Position numbers and translations under genes: made by a program. DNA of 39,801 bases from NCBI RefSeq assembly GCF_000511355.1, contig NC_023146.1, positions 1 to 39,801 on the forward strand. Direction: 5' to 3'. The notes under the pieces were generated by a model. The model saw only the letters and a program-made list of their open reading frames with translations, did not search any database and was not told the DNA's origin. The stretch is from Leisingera methylohalidivorans DSM 14336 (GTDB taxonomy: Bacteria; Pseudomonadota; Alphaproteobacteria; Rhodobacterales; Rhodobacteraceae). Numbering within the stretch: position 1 is the first letter of the stretch; each line of letters starts with the position of its first letter. Positions 7,651 to 19,156 of this stretch are shown here, in pieces.

Positions 7651-7804
7651 TGCGAAGAGCAGAAAGCGCCATTTTCCAAATCCTGCAAAGCACACCTGGT
7701 TTCCGCCCAAAGACCACTGTCAGGAAGCTACGCCGCGCGATGTCCCTCAGAACTTGTTTGTTCACGCTGGTCCCTCCTTCGTCTGTCAGACAGATTAAAA
7801 TCTG

Positions 7805-7979
7805 TTAGCCAAACTCAGAAATTCCATACATAACGCGTTCGCGCCTTCGGGCCAGTTGGTTTAAGTTTTCAGCCCGGTTATTCAAACCCTTGAGCGCGCG
7901 ATGCTCGACCTCGGGCATGATCTTGCGCTTTGCGGCCGGGTATGAGCGAAGTTTATCAGTAATCAGAACCCGTAGCGGA
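7805..7979 (-). pseudogene. IS6-family transposase, 3' fragment, opposite strand
   Basis: The minus-strand frame reads RVLITDKLRSYPAAKRKIMP, then EHRALKGLNNRAENLNQLARRRERVM and a stop at 7805. This is the characteristic C-terminal part of IS6 transposases (TDKLRSYxAA, HRxxKGLNNRAENSHQ). It faces the other IS6 fragment, so it comes from a different, inverted copy or from a rearrangement. The 150 bp between the two fragments show nothing recognisable. Confidence 0.72.
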
Positions 7980-8058
7980 TACCCTGCTGCTTGCTCCTAA
8001 GGCAGGAACGCTGCCCTTTCGGATAGTCCCCTGGTTACGGTGCTGCGCCCCGCTGGCG

Positions 8059-9414
8059 TCAGAGGTGCAACGCGTGCTCCAGTGCGCGCAGGCAGGCTTC
8101 CTGGAGCCCTTCCGACTGGGTAGGATGGGCATGGATGGTTGCGGCGATGTCTTCGAGGCAGGCCCCCATTTCGATGGCCAGCGAGAAGGCCGCCGACATC
8201 TCGGAAATCCCGGCGCCCACCGCCTGAATGCCCAGCACCGCGTGATCGGCGTCGCGCCAGACGACGCGGATGAAGCCGTCCTCGCGCTCGGTCGTCATCG
8301 CCCGGCCATTGGCAGCAAAGGGAAACTCGGTGCTTTTGCCCTCAACCTCGCCAGGCAATGCGCCGCAGGTGACGATTTCGGGATCGGTGAAGCAGACGGC
8401 GGGAATGGCGCGCTTGTCCCACTCGACCGCGTGGCCCGCGACATGTTCGGCCACCATCTCGCCCTGCGCCATGGCGCGGTGGGCCAGCATCGGCTCACCG
8501 GTCACATCGCCGATGGCGTAGATGCCGCGCATCGAGGTCTGGCAGGTCTTGTCGATGCGGATGAATGGGCCGTTCAGGGTCAGTGCCAGCTCATCAACGC
8601 CGATGCCTTCGGTGCGCGGGCGGCGGCCGACGGTGACAAGGGCTTTCTCCGCCTGGATCTTGCCCTGGCTAGTGGTCAGAACGCCATCGGTATAGCCTTC
8701 GGCCTTGGCACCGGTGAGAACCTGTACACCCAGCGTTTCCAGCCTCTTGGCGACGGGCCGGGTCAGGGCCTGATCGTAAAGCGGCAGGATGCGGTCCTCG
8801 GCTTCGACCACAGTGACCTTGGCGCCGAGCTTGGCAAAGGCGGTGCCCAGCTCCAGCCCGATATAACCTGCGCCGACCACGGCTAGGCTCTCGGGCACCG
8901 CCTGCAGCGCCAGCGCCTCGGTTGACGACAGGATGTTGCCGCCGAAGGGCATCGAGGGTAGTGCCACCGGCGCCGAGCCAGAGGCGATCACGATGCGCTC
9001 GGCGCGGATCTGGGTGCTTTTCTCGCCCCGCTTGACTACTATGGTTTTGCCATCGAGGAATCGCGCGCGGCCCTCGAACAGGCGCACGCCCGCCTTGCGC
9101 ATCAGCCCGTTCACGCCGCCGGTCAGCCGCTGCACGATGCCGTCCTTCCAGGCCACTGTGCGGCTGAAGTCGATTTGGGGCTTGCCTGCGGAGATGCCGA
9201 GCGGCCCCTCGGCTGCATAGGTCATCTTAAAAAACTCGTCGGCGGCATGGATCAGCGCCTTGGAGGGTATGCAGCCCACGTTCAGGCAGGTGCCGCCTGG
9301 CTTGGCTTCGTCCACCACGATGGTGTCGACGCCCAGCTGGCTGGCACGGATGGCGCAGACATAGCCGCCGGGACCGGCACCGATGATCAGCAGTTTACAT
9401 TTCAGATCAGTCAT
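8059..9414 (-). CDS. lpdA: dihydrolipoyl dehydrogenase (E3)
   Basis: A 451-aa flavoprotein that reoxidises dihydrolipoamide on E2 and passes electrons to NAD+. N-terminal FAD-binding GAGPGGYVCAIRASQLG is followed by the redox-active disulfide GGTCLNVGCIPSKAL, the second dinucleotide motif VVGAGYIGLELG at about residue 180, the FAD contact IYAIGDV, and the C-terminal active-site His-Glu pair HAHPTQSEGLQEA. Last gene of the E1alpha-E1beta-E2-E3 operon: its start codon directly abuts the E2 stop. The operon context marks it as the E3 dedicated to the branched-chain complex. Confidence 0.93.
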   Translation of the reverse strand: MTDLKCKLLIIGAGPGGYVCAIRASQLGVDTIVVDEAKPGGTCLNVGCIPSKALIHAADEFFKMTYAAEGPLGISAGKPQIDFSRTVAWKDGIVQRLTGGVNGLMRKAGVRLFEGRARFLDGKTIVVKRGEKSTQIRAERIVIASGSAPVALPSMPFGGNILSSTEALALQAVPESLAVVGAGYIGLELGTAFAKLGAKVTVVEAEDRILPLYDQALTRPVAKRLETLGVQVLTGAKAEGYTDGVLTTSQGKIQAEKALVTVGRRPRTEGIGVDELALTLNGPFIRIDKTCQTSMRGIYAIGDVTGEPMLAHRAMAQGEMVAEHVAGHAVEWDKRAIPAVCFTDPEIVTCGALPGEVEGKSTEFPFAANGRAMTTEREDGFIRVVWRDADHAVLGIQAVGAGISEMSAAFSLAIEMGACLEDIAATIHAHPTQSEGLQEACLRALEHALHL

Positions 9415-10710
9415 TCAGCCCTCGACAAACAGCATTGCCGGAGATTCCAGCAGGGTTTTCAGTTTCTGCACAAACACCGCCGCATCCCAGCCGTCGACCA
9501 CCCGGTGGTCGAAGGAGCAGGAGATGTTCATCATCTTGCGCGGCTGGAACTGCTGACCGTCCCAGACCGGGCGGATCTGCATCTTGTTGACGCCGACAAT
9601 TGCCACCTCCGGGTGGTTGATGATCGGCGTGGTGGCAATCGCCCCCAAAGCCCCCAGCGAGGTGATGGTGATGGTGCCGCCCGACAGCTCCTCGCGCTTG
9701 ATCGAGCCTTCGCGCGCGGTCTCGGCCAGGCGGGCCAGCTCGCCCGCGTTGTCCCACAGGCTGCCCGCTTCGGCGTGGTGCACAACCGGCACATTCAGCC
9801 CCTGCGGCGTCTGGGTGGCAACGCCGATATGCACGCCGCCGTGGCGGTGAATCACCCCGGCCTCGTCGTCGAAGCGCGCGTTCAGGCCGGGCTGCTCACG
9901 CACCGCCTCGACAATCGCGCGCATCAGGAAGGGCAGCAGCGTCAGCTTGGGGCGTTCGCCCTCGTGCTTTTTGTTCAACGCCGCGCGCAGGTCTTCCAGC
10001 GCGCCCATCTCCACCTCTTCGACGATGGTGATATGCGGGATCTGCCGTTTCGACAGCGCCATCTTCTCGGCGATCTTGCGGCGCATGCCGATGACGCGGA
10101 TCTCCTCGACGCCGGTGTTGCGGCCGCGCTTCACGCTGCCCTGCTGAATGCCACCCGAGGCGATCCAGCTGTCCAAATCCTCGTGGCTGATGCGCCCGCC
10201 GGGGCCGCTGCCCGGCACATGGCGCAGATCCACCCCTTCGGAGCGCGCCCGCGCCCGCACCGAAGGTGCGGCCAGCGGCTTGGCGCCTTCCGGGCGCGGC
10301 AGCCGGTGGCCCGGTTTCTTGGCCGCTGGGGCAGGAGCTGCAAGCTCGGGGGCGGGCTTTTCCTCCGGCTCCGGTGCCGCCTCCGCCTCCTGCGGATCGG
10401 CGGGCTTGGTGGCAGCAGGCTTGGTCGGCTTCTCCGCTGCGGCGGCATCGGCACTCTCGTTGCCGTCGCCGTCGACCTCAATGCGGATCAGCACGGATCC
10501 GATCGCCATCATCTCGCCGATCTCGCCGCCCAGCTCCAGCACCTTGCCCGCCACGGCCGAGGGCACCTCGACCGCGGCCTTGTCTGTCATCACCGCCCCC
10601 AGAATGTCATCTTCGCGCACGATGTCGCCGGGCTTCACGTGCCATTCGGTCAGCTCGGCCTCGGCAATGCCTTCCCCCACATCGGGGAGGCGCATGGCAA
10701 AAACACCCAT
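9415..10710 (-). CDS. bkdB: branched-chain 2-oxoacid dehydrogenase E2 (dihydrolipoyl acyltransferase)
   Basis: A 431-aa core enzyme with three parts in order. A lipoyl domain (residues 1-80) carries the lipoylated Lys in VMTDKAAVEVPS. An Ala/Pro/Glu-rich linker follows, then the peripheral subunit-binding domain (APSVRARARSEGVDLRHVPG, then GPGGRISHEDL). The catalytic domain ends with SCSFDHRVVDGWDAA (HxxxDG motif). Together with E1 it forms branched-chain acyl-CoA from the keto acids of Val, Leu and Ile. It sits 4 bp after E1 beta and directly before E3. A pyruvate-type E2 is less likely because E1 alpha and beta are of the bkd type. Confidence 0.9.
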   Translation of the reverse strand: MGVFAMRLPDVGEGIAEAELTEWHVKPGDIVREDDILGAVMTDKAAVEVPSAVAGKVLELGGEIGEMMAIGSVLIRIEVDGDGNESADAAAAEKPTKPAATKPADPQEAEAAPEPEEKPAPELAAPAPAAKKPGHRLPRPEGAKPLAAPSVRARARSEGVDLRHVPGSGPGGRISHEDLDSWIASGGIQQGSVKRGRNTGVEEIRVIGMRRKIAEKMALSKRQIPHITIVEEVEMGALEDLRAALNKKHEGERPKLTLLPFLMRAIVEAVREQPGLNARFDDEAGVIHRHGGVHIGVATQTPQGLNVPVVHHAEAGSLWDNAGELARLAETAREGSIKREELSGGTITITSLGALGAIATTPIINHPEVAIVGVNKMQIRPVWDGQQFQPRKMMNISCSFDHRVVDGWDAAVFVQKLKTLLESPAMLFVEG

Positions 10711-10714
10711 CGTT

Positions 10715-11728
<1,014 letters not shown>

Positions 11729-11729
11729 C

Positions 11730-12965
11730 TCAGTACCCCGCTTCCTGACGCTGCCGGATCAGATGCGGCGGCATCGTCTCGTAAACACCCTCGAACATGT
11801 CGCGCGGGCTGGGGGCATTGCCATCGCCGAGCGTGCCGATGGCCTCGGCCTGCTTCTGGGTGCGCACGATTTCGTCCAGAATTTCCGCCTCGGCCTGCGT
11901 GTGGCGCTCATCGCTCCACTCGCCGATGGTAATGAGGTGGGTTTTCAGGCGCTCGATCGGATCGCCCAGCGGCCAGGCCGCGGCTTCGCGCCGGGAGCGG
12001 TAGGCGGCGGGATCGTCGCTGGTGGAATGGCCGCCGGCGCGGTAGGTGACATGCTCGATCAGCGTTGGCCCGTGGCCGCGGCGCGCCCGTTCGCAGGCCC
12101 ATTTGGCCACCGAATGGACAGCTAGATAGTCGTTGCCGTCGACCCGGATCGACGCGATGCCAAAGCCATGCCCGCGGGCCGCGAAAGTGCCGACACCGCC
12201 GCGGGCGATGCCTTGGAAAGTGGAAATGGCCCATTGGTTGTTGACGATGTTCAGCACCACAGGCGCGTCGTAGGTCGAGGCAAAGACCATGGCGGAGTGA
12301 AAGTCGCTCTCGGCGGTGGAACCGTCGCCGATCCAGCCGCTGGCGATTTTGGTGTCGCCTGAAATCGCCGAGGCCATCGCCCAGCCGACCGACTGCACGA
12401 ACTGGGTGCCGAGATTGCCGGAGATCGAGAAGAACCCGTGCTCCTTCGAGGAATACATGATCGGCAGCTGGCGGCCATGCAGCGGGTCGTCGGCATTGGA
12501 ATAGATCTGGTTCATCATAGTAAGCATCGGATAGCCGCCCGCAATCAGCAGCCCGGCCTGCCGGTAGGTCGGGAAATTCATGTCGCCCGGTTTCAGCGCT
12601 TTGGAAAAGGCGCAGGACACCGCCTCCTCCCCGAGGTGCTGCATGTAGAAGCTGGTCTTGCCCTGGCGCTGCGCATTCAGCATGCGGGCGTCGAAGGTGC
12701 GCAGGGTCAGCATGTGGCGCAAGCCTTCGCGCAGCTCATCCGCGCTTTGCTCGCCGGCCCAATCACCCACCGCCTCGCCGTCCTTGTTCAGCACGCGGAC
12801 GATGGAAAAGGCCATTTCGCGGATCGTGTCGGGATCCACATTGACTGGCGGGCGCTTGACCGCCCCGGCGTGCGGGATTTCAAAATCCGAGAAATCAGGC
12901 GTGACGCCCGGACGGCAGCCGGGCTCCGGCACGTTCAGCGATAGCGGCGGGAAGTCTTCACTCAT
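11730..12965 (-). CDS. bkdA1: branched-chain 2-oxoacid dehydrogenase E1 alpha subunit
   Basis: A 411-aa subunit that binds thiamine diphosphate through the GDG...NN motif seen in WIGDGSTAESDFHSAMVFA and VVLNIVNNQWAIS. Other family marks are RQGKTSFYMQHLGEEA and the phosphorylation-loop region HVTYRAGGHSTSDDPAAYR. The start at 12965 is chosen because MSEDFPPLSL has a GAGAGGTG ribosome site at suitable distance; a longer reading from 13055 adds 30 residues of non-domain sequence. First gene of the bkd operon, so its promoter should lie in the 750-bp upstream gap. No Lrp-type BkdR gene was seen in the window. Confidence 0.92.
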   Translation of the reverse strand: MSEDFPPLSLNVPEPGCRPGVTPDFSDFEIPHAGAVKRPPVNVDPDTIREMAFSIVRVLNKDGEAVGDWAGEQSADELREGLRHMLTLRTFDARMLNAQRQGKTSFYMQHLGEEAVSCAFSKALKPGDMNFPTYRQAGLLIAGGYPMLTMMNQIYSNADDPLHGRQLPIMYSSKEHGFFSISGNLGTQFVQSVGWAMASAISGDTKIASGWIGDGSTAESDFHSAMVFASTYDAPVVLNIVNNQWAISTFQGIARGGVGTFAARGHGFGIASIRVDGNDYLAVHSVAKWACERARRGHGPTLIEHVTYRAGGHSTSDDPAAYRSRREAAAWPLGDPIERLKTHLITIGEWSDERHTQAEAEILDEIVRTQKQAEAIGTLGDGNAPSPRDMFEGVYETMPPHLIRQRQEAGY

Positions 12966-13712
12966 GCGGCACCTCTCATTTCCGGGCATGACCGGGCATC
13001 GCGACTGAAAACGAAAGCGGCGCGGTACCGGTCTCCCCAGCTTAGCAAAGCCCATTGGCTGAAAAGCCTCAATTTGAGAGAGGATGCCATAAATTTGAGG
13101 TGAAAATCACCAATAATGACGAAATCTTGGTGGCTTCCAGGCATTGTCATGTCTGGATGGCGCCCGTTTGGCAATGCTGGATTTCAGGGATGTTGAAGCT
13201 CGGCGGGTCAGGTGCAGTCATGTCTTCAGCCTTTGTTTGCGGCTCACTTTGAACGCTGGCCCTGATTTTGTCCGCTTGAGCTGATCCCGATCACATCAGT
13301 GCGCTGTAAATGCGCCAGACTGCACTGCCATTTGTGGACAGCTCCTGATTTGCAAGAGTTTTCTTTGTGATTTTGCTCTTTATGCATAGCGGTCATTTGT
13401 CCGGCCTGTTTGCGCGGTACATATGCCGCTGGCCGTGATGAAGTCCGCGAACCGGATCCCTATCAAGTTGCCGGACTATGACGTCCTGGCAATGCCCCGG
13501 CGTGTTCCTTGCTCGCAACAGCAACCGCAACCGTGGCTTTGTGGACATCCAGGCCTAAGAACATAAAATATTCCATTTGGTCTGGCCCCAATCCTAAGGC
13601 GCTACCCCTGACAATTTAATACAACCCTCGAACAGAGAATGCCGCGGGAGAGGTTACCGGCCCAGTCAATTGGCGGTCCCGATCAACTGACCTAATTGGC
13701 ACCTTTCCAACC
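12966..13712. other. 747-bp gap: bkd promoter region plus transposase remnant
   Basis: No intact gene was recognised. The right-hand part carries a short IS110-like remnant (13463-13564). AT-rich sequence around 13060-13140, just upstream of the bkd start, is the likely promoter area, but no clear -35/-10 pair or operator was identified. Confidence 0.45.
13463..13564 (-). pseudogene. IS110-family transposase, N-terminal remnant
   Basis: From 13564 the frame reads MFLGLDVHKATVAVAVASKE and stops after 33 residues. The GLDVHKxTxxVAVA pattern is the start of the DEDD domain of IS110-type transposases. Only this N-terminal stub survives. IS110 elements usually lack inverted repeats, and no ends were found. 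The call rests on one motif and is tentative. Confidence 0.5.
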
Positions 13713-16700
13713 CTAAACAATCAATTCGTGATTGGCGCGTGGTAGAAACAGCCGCTTCCAGATCACAAAGATCGCGGGGATGAGCAGAAGCGTCAGCAGC
13801 GTTGCGGTGGCCATTCCGCCAACCATGGGTGCAGCAATCCGCTGCATAATTTCAGAGCCGGTTCCACTGCTGTACATCACCGGAATCAAGCCTGCATAAA
13901 TGGTCGCTACGGTCATCACTTTGGGCCGGACCCGAAGCAGGGCGCCTTCAAAGACAACCTCTTCGATGTCCAAGCTTGTCAGGTCACGGCGCTCGGCACT
14001 GGCCGCCTCAACCCGGTTATTCCAGGCAACGTTGAGATAGAGCAGCATGACAATTGCCGTCTCAACCGCAACCCCGGCCAGTGCAATGAACCCGACCATT
14101 ACTGCCACGGAAATATCAAACCCAAGATACCAGGTCAGCCAAAGCCCGCCCGCCAGGGCCACCGGCAAGGCCGCCAATATGATTGCGACCTCAGTCACAC
14201 GGGAGAAGGCCAGGAACAGCATCAGGGTGATGATCAGCAATGTGGCCGGGGCTACCAGTGTCAATCTTTCCTGCATGCGCTGGATATATTCGTACTGCCC
14301 CGACCAGGTCAGGGAATACCCCGGCGGCAGCGTGACGGCCTCTGCCACCCGGGCACGGGCCTCATCCACATAGCCGCCGAGATCACGCCCTGCAATGTCG
14401 ATGAAGACTAATCCGGTTGGCCGGGCATTTTCGGATCGGATCATGCTGGGGCCATCGACGATGCTGATTTCGGCCACTGCGCCCAGAGGAATATGGGCGC
14501 CTGATGGCGTCACCACCGGCAGATTGCGGATTTTTTTCCGGGCTGTCGCGCCATTCCTGAGGATAGCGCAAGTTGATCGGGAACCGCTCCAGGCCTTCGA
14601 CGCTTTCGGACACTTGCAAGCCGCCAATGGCGGTCTGAACAACGTCTTGGATCTCATGCACGCTCATCATGTAAAGCGCCGCGGCCTTGCGATCGATATC
14701 GATCTCGACAAAACGGCCGCCGGCGGGACGTTCCGCATAGGCAGAGACGGTGCCTTCGATATCCGATACGGCGCGCTCCATTTCGATCCCGATACCTTCG
14801 ATGACCGAAAGATCCGGACCCGGCACCTTTACCCCCACCGGGCTTTTGATGCCGGTTGCCAGCATGTCGATACGGTTTTTAATCGGCTGGATCCAAACGT
14901 TGGTTACGCCTGGAACCTGCACAATCCGGTCCAATTCGCGTCGGATGAGCTCCAGTGTCATGCCTTCGCGCCACTCAGACTCAGGTATCAGCTGGATCAT
15001 CGTCTCCAGCATTGTCAGCGGCGCCGAGTCCGTCGCAGTGTCGGCACGGCCCAGCTTGCCATGCACAGACTGGACCTCTGGAACCGCGGCAATCAGACGG
15101 TCGGTCTGCTGCAGCACCTCGCGCGCCTTGCCGATCGATACGCCGGGATAGAGCGACGGCATATATAGCAGATCGCCTTCGTTCAGCTCTGGCATGAATT
15201 CGGTTCCGATGCGCTGCAGCGGCCAAGCCATGGACACAACCAGGGCCATGGCCAGGGCAGAAGTTGCCCAGGGCCAGGCGACAGCGGCGTCAAGAAACGG
15301 CCGGTAGAGCCAGATAACCAGACGGTTCAGCGGGTTTTTGCGTTCGGGGAGAATCCGCCCGCGCACAAGATAGCCCATTAGAACCGGCACCAGTGTAATC
15401 GACAAAATAGCCGCGGCGGCCATGGCATAAGTCTTGGTGAATGCTAGCGGTTTAAACAGCCGGCCCTCCTGGCTTTCCAGCACAAACACCGGCAGAAAGC
15501 TAACCGCGATAATCGCCAGCGAGAAAAACAGCGCAGGCCCCCACTTCAGTGGCGCATTCAGAGACAATCCGCCATCTGTTCTCGCGGGTTACCGGCTCTT
15601 TCTCAATGCGCCGGTGCATCGCCTCGATCATAACGATGGCCGCATCGACCATGACACCGATCGCAATCGCAATACCGCCCAAGGACATAATGTTGGCATT
15701 CACGCCCTGCAGCTTCATGACGATGAAGGCGGCAAAGATGCCCAGCGGCAGCGACAGCGTAATCACCAGAGACGACCGCAGGTGCAAAAGAAAGGCGCCA
15801 CAGACCAGGATCACCACAATCAATTCTTCGGTCAATTTGTGTCAAAGGTTTTCCACCGCCCGCTCAATAACACCGGACCGGTTGTAGGTGGTCACAAGCT
15901 CCACGCCTTCGGGGAGGTTCGGACGGATTTCCTCGATCAGGGCTTCGCCGGCCTTAATTGTGGCCAGAGCATTACCGCCCCAGCGCAGGATCACGACCCC
16001 GCCGACGGCATCGCCTTCGCCATTAAACTCGCCGACCCCGCGGCGCATTTCCGGGCCAAACCGGATTTCGGCCACATTACCCAATGTGATGGCGGCACCG
16101 CGCGCATTGACCATCAGAGGCGCAGCAGCGATATCGGCAAGTTCGTCCACATATCCTGTGGAGCGGACCATATATTCGGCCTCGCCCATCTCGATCACGC
16201 TGCCCCCGGTTTCCCGATTGGCCTGTTGGATGGCCTTTTTGGCAGCGCTAAGCGGCACATTGTAGGCGCGCAGCTTATTCGGATCGACAACCACCTGATA
16301 CTGCTTGACCATGCTGCCGATTGTCGCGACCTCAGAGACGCCTTGGACGGTTTGAAGTTCGTATTTGAGGAACCAGTCCTGCAGCGTTCGGAGCTGTGCA
16401 AGGTCGTTTCGGCCTGTGCGGTCGATCAATGCATATTGATAGATCCAGCCGACACCGGTGGCATCTGGGCCGATTTGCGGCACCACCCCCTCGGGCAGGT
16501 TCGCCGAGATCTGCCCCAGGTATTCCAGCACCCTGGTACGGGCCCAGTTTGGATCAGTGCCCTCGTCGAACACGATGTAGACATAGCTGTCGCCAAAAAA
16601 TGAAAACCCGCGCACGTCGGTCGCCCCCGGCACCGCCAGCATCGCAATGGCAACCGGGTAGGTGACCTGATCCTCGATCACCTGCGGCGATTGCCCAGGG

Positions 16701-16858
16701 TAGGAGGTTTTGACGATCACCTGAACGTCGGACAGATCCGGAATAGCGTCAACCTCAGTTGAGCGCAGCGCCCAGACCCCTGCCAGTGCAATCATCAGCG
16801 ACACCGCAAGCACGATCATCCGGTTGGCAATTGAAAGGCGGATAATTGCAGCAATCAT
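13713..16858 (-). pseudogene. cusA: CusA/CzcA-type heavy-metal RND efflux pump, broken
   Basis: With its defects repaired this would be about 1047 aa, the normal length of a CusA inner-membrane proton antiporter. Recognisable parts are the start with ALRSTEVDAIPDLSDVQVIV, the first transmembrane helix, FSFFGDSYVYIVFDEG, the permease motif IAIAIGVMVDAAIVMIEAMH and the C-terminal helices ending in LTLLLIPAIFVIWKRL. Three lesions are visible: an in-frame TGA at 15842-15844 (NL*HKLTEEL, where relatives have Ser), an extra G in a five-G run at 15538-15542, and an extra A in a seven-A run at 14531-14537. The two homopolymer changes could be assembly errors, but the stop and the damaged cusB support real decay. 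Its start overlaps the ancestral end of cusB. CusA versus CzcA is decided by the CusF-bearing partner. Confidence 0.85.
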
Positions 16859-19071
16859 TGATCTGCCTCCTTCATTGGGGCTGTACCAACCAGCGTCAGC
16901 ATATCGGACGCAGCGCGGGTCATCAGAAGAACGCTCTCTTACCCCAGCTTGAGATCCTCAACCGCCATTTCAGGCGAAATTGCGAAATTCATCGTCATGC
17001 CTGGCATGCCAATCTCGGCAATTGGGCCGTGGGTAATATTTGCAGTGGATGCTTCCAGGTCGATCTTATTGATCGCGCCCAAAACACGGATGGGCGAGTT
17101 TGCCGGCTCAGCTGAGGACAAGACCAGAGTCATACCGTCTTCCCGCAGAAACGTCAGCATCATGTCCTTGTTTGTCGCCAGCGTGGCTGCATCGAGTGTT
17201 TCAGCCAAGGTGAAATCCATAGTCATGGCTGGCATGCCGAACTCAGGGATCGGGCCGTGGCTGATCGTTGCCTTACGCTGGGCAGTAACAATTTGCTTGA
17301 TTTGACCCGCTGCAACAATTGGCGCCGCGCCCTCTTCGGCGGTCTCCATTGGCGGCTCTGCTGCAGCAGCTGGCTGATTTGACTCCGGTTTGGCCTCGTC
17401 CGGTGAACGAACAGCCACAACGATGTAGAGACCGTCTTCACCTTTGGCGAGATCGAAGGCCACAGCTTCCCCGAGCGGAATGGCATCCTGATCCACGCCG
17501 GAAACGGACATTTCCATTTCCATAGCCGACCAGCCCAATTCCGGGATCGGATCGTGCCGTAATGCCAGCTTACCATCATTGGTGACCGCATCAATGACGC
17601 CTATGGCGGTGGCCACAACGCCATCATTGGAGCCGAGGTCAATCAGCGACAGACGCCCATCAGCGCCACGGGCCGCACGGAAAGCCACCTCCTGGCCTGC
17701 CGTCAGATGGCCGATTTCCAAATCGGCCCGCACTGGGAATTGTGATACCATGGCTGGCCAGCCGAGACTGTCGAGCTCATCATGCTGAACCGTCGCCAGA
17801 CGTGCTACCAGGTCCAGCGCCACAAGGACCCCTTCGCCGCGGGCGGGTTCCACATCGGTTGGTGCCATTCTGATAAAGCCTGCCGACAGCGCGCTTTCGC
17901 TGTCGATCAGAAACTGCGCCGAGGCCACCACTACTTCGCCGGGGGCCAGACCCTGGATGACTTCTGTCCGGTTGCCGTCCCCGAATGTGCCCCGCAATCC
18001 GGTTGTGATCAGGCGTGGCTTGAAAGTGCCCTTGGCGGTCTTGAGAATGACCCGCTCGGAGTGGCCAGTTCGGATGATGGCCTCGTTCGGAACTGTCACC
18101 GCAGAGCGTGTTTGCCGCGGTGACAGCGCGACAGTGCCGAACATGTTCGGCTTCAGCAGCCCTTCAGTATTGTCAAAACGCAGCCGCACCGGCAGCGTGC
18201 GGGTGGTGGCATCCAATTCGGGATAAATTTAGTCTACTTTTCCTTCAAAGACCCGGCCCGGCAAATGCTTAAACCGGGCTTTGGCTTCCATCTCAGTGGA
18301 CAAGCGGGCCAGATCCTTCTCGAAAACGTCAGCGACGAGCCATTCACTTGACAAATCAGTCAAGGAGACAGACCTGATGTCGGGTTCCAAGAACATTCCG
18401 TCGGCGGCCTTCACAGAGAGCACTATGCCGTTTTGCGGTGCGTATACCCGCAGCCTGCGGGCCAAGTTGCCGGAGCGGGCAATTTCATAGATCTGCTGCT
18501 GCGAAACACCTAGACTGCTCAGCTTTCGTTTTGCCACATCTACGATGCGCTGGTCTCCGGCTTCAATTGCGCGCACAAAGTCGGCGCTGGAGGATCCGAT
18601 TTCCTGGGAGAACATCTCAAACAGCAGCTCGGCCTTGGAAACCCGGTCTCCAACCGCAAGCGTTCTTAACTGTTCGATCCAGCCTTCGACGCGGGTGTGC
18701 ACGTGGCTGGTCAGATGTTCGTTGTAGCCGATAAAGCCAACGGTTTCGATCCGTTCAGAAAGGGGTTCAACCTGGGCCAGGGCGGTGCGCACGCCAATGG
18801 CATTAATTTCCGCAGCCGACAGCTGGACCTCGGCAGGGTCGCCTGAAGGCTCCTGGCCAGCGTAAACCGGGACCAGGTCCATACCCATCGGTGATTTTCC
18901 GGGTCCGTCCCGGCGGAAATTCGCATCCATCGGTGCAACCCAATAAAGGATTTCGGCACCGGCACCCCCGCCTGCGGCGGTCGCATCCAGGTAGTGTCTC
19001 TCCCCCAGCGCCCCGATCGCCAGGCCGGAACCCAAAGTTAATAAAAGCAATGCAGCATAACGTCCGCGCAT
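16855..19071 (-). pseudogene. cusB: CusB-type periplasmic adaptor with four CusF-like domains, broken
   Basis: Ignoring two in-frame TAA codons this encodes about 738 aa. The start at 19071 gives a signal or anchor (MRGRYAALLLLTLGSGLAIG). Next come a heavy-metal-binding segment (YWVAPMDANF...GKSPMGMDLVPVY) and the hairpin and barrel regions of the adaptor (HVHTRVEGWIEQL, LPVRLRFDNTEGLLKPNMFG). The C-terminus carries four CusF-like repeats whose metal motifs lie near 17760-17790, 17520-17560, 17221-17262 and 16990-17032. The stops are at 18229-18231 (GKVD*IYPEL, where Tyr is usual) and 16939-16941 (LKLG*ESVLLM). Beyond the second stop the frame continues to a TGA that overlaps the cusA ATG (ATGA), confirming the original extent. 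Role in copper/silver export is inferred from the family. Confidence 0.85.
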
Positions 19072-19156
19072 TTGAACCTCGCCCGGGCGGTCCTTCGCCC
19101 ATGTCAAATTTTCAGCAATTCAGTAGATCGCGCGCAAGCGCGCGGGATGTGTCCGG

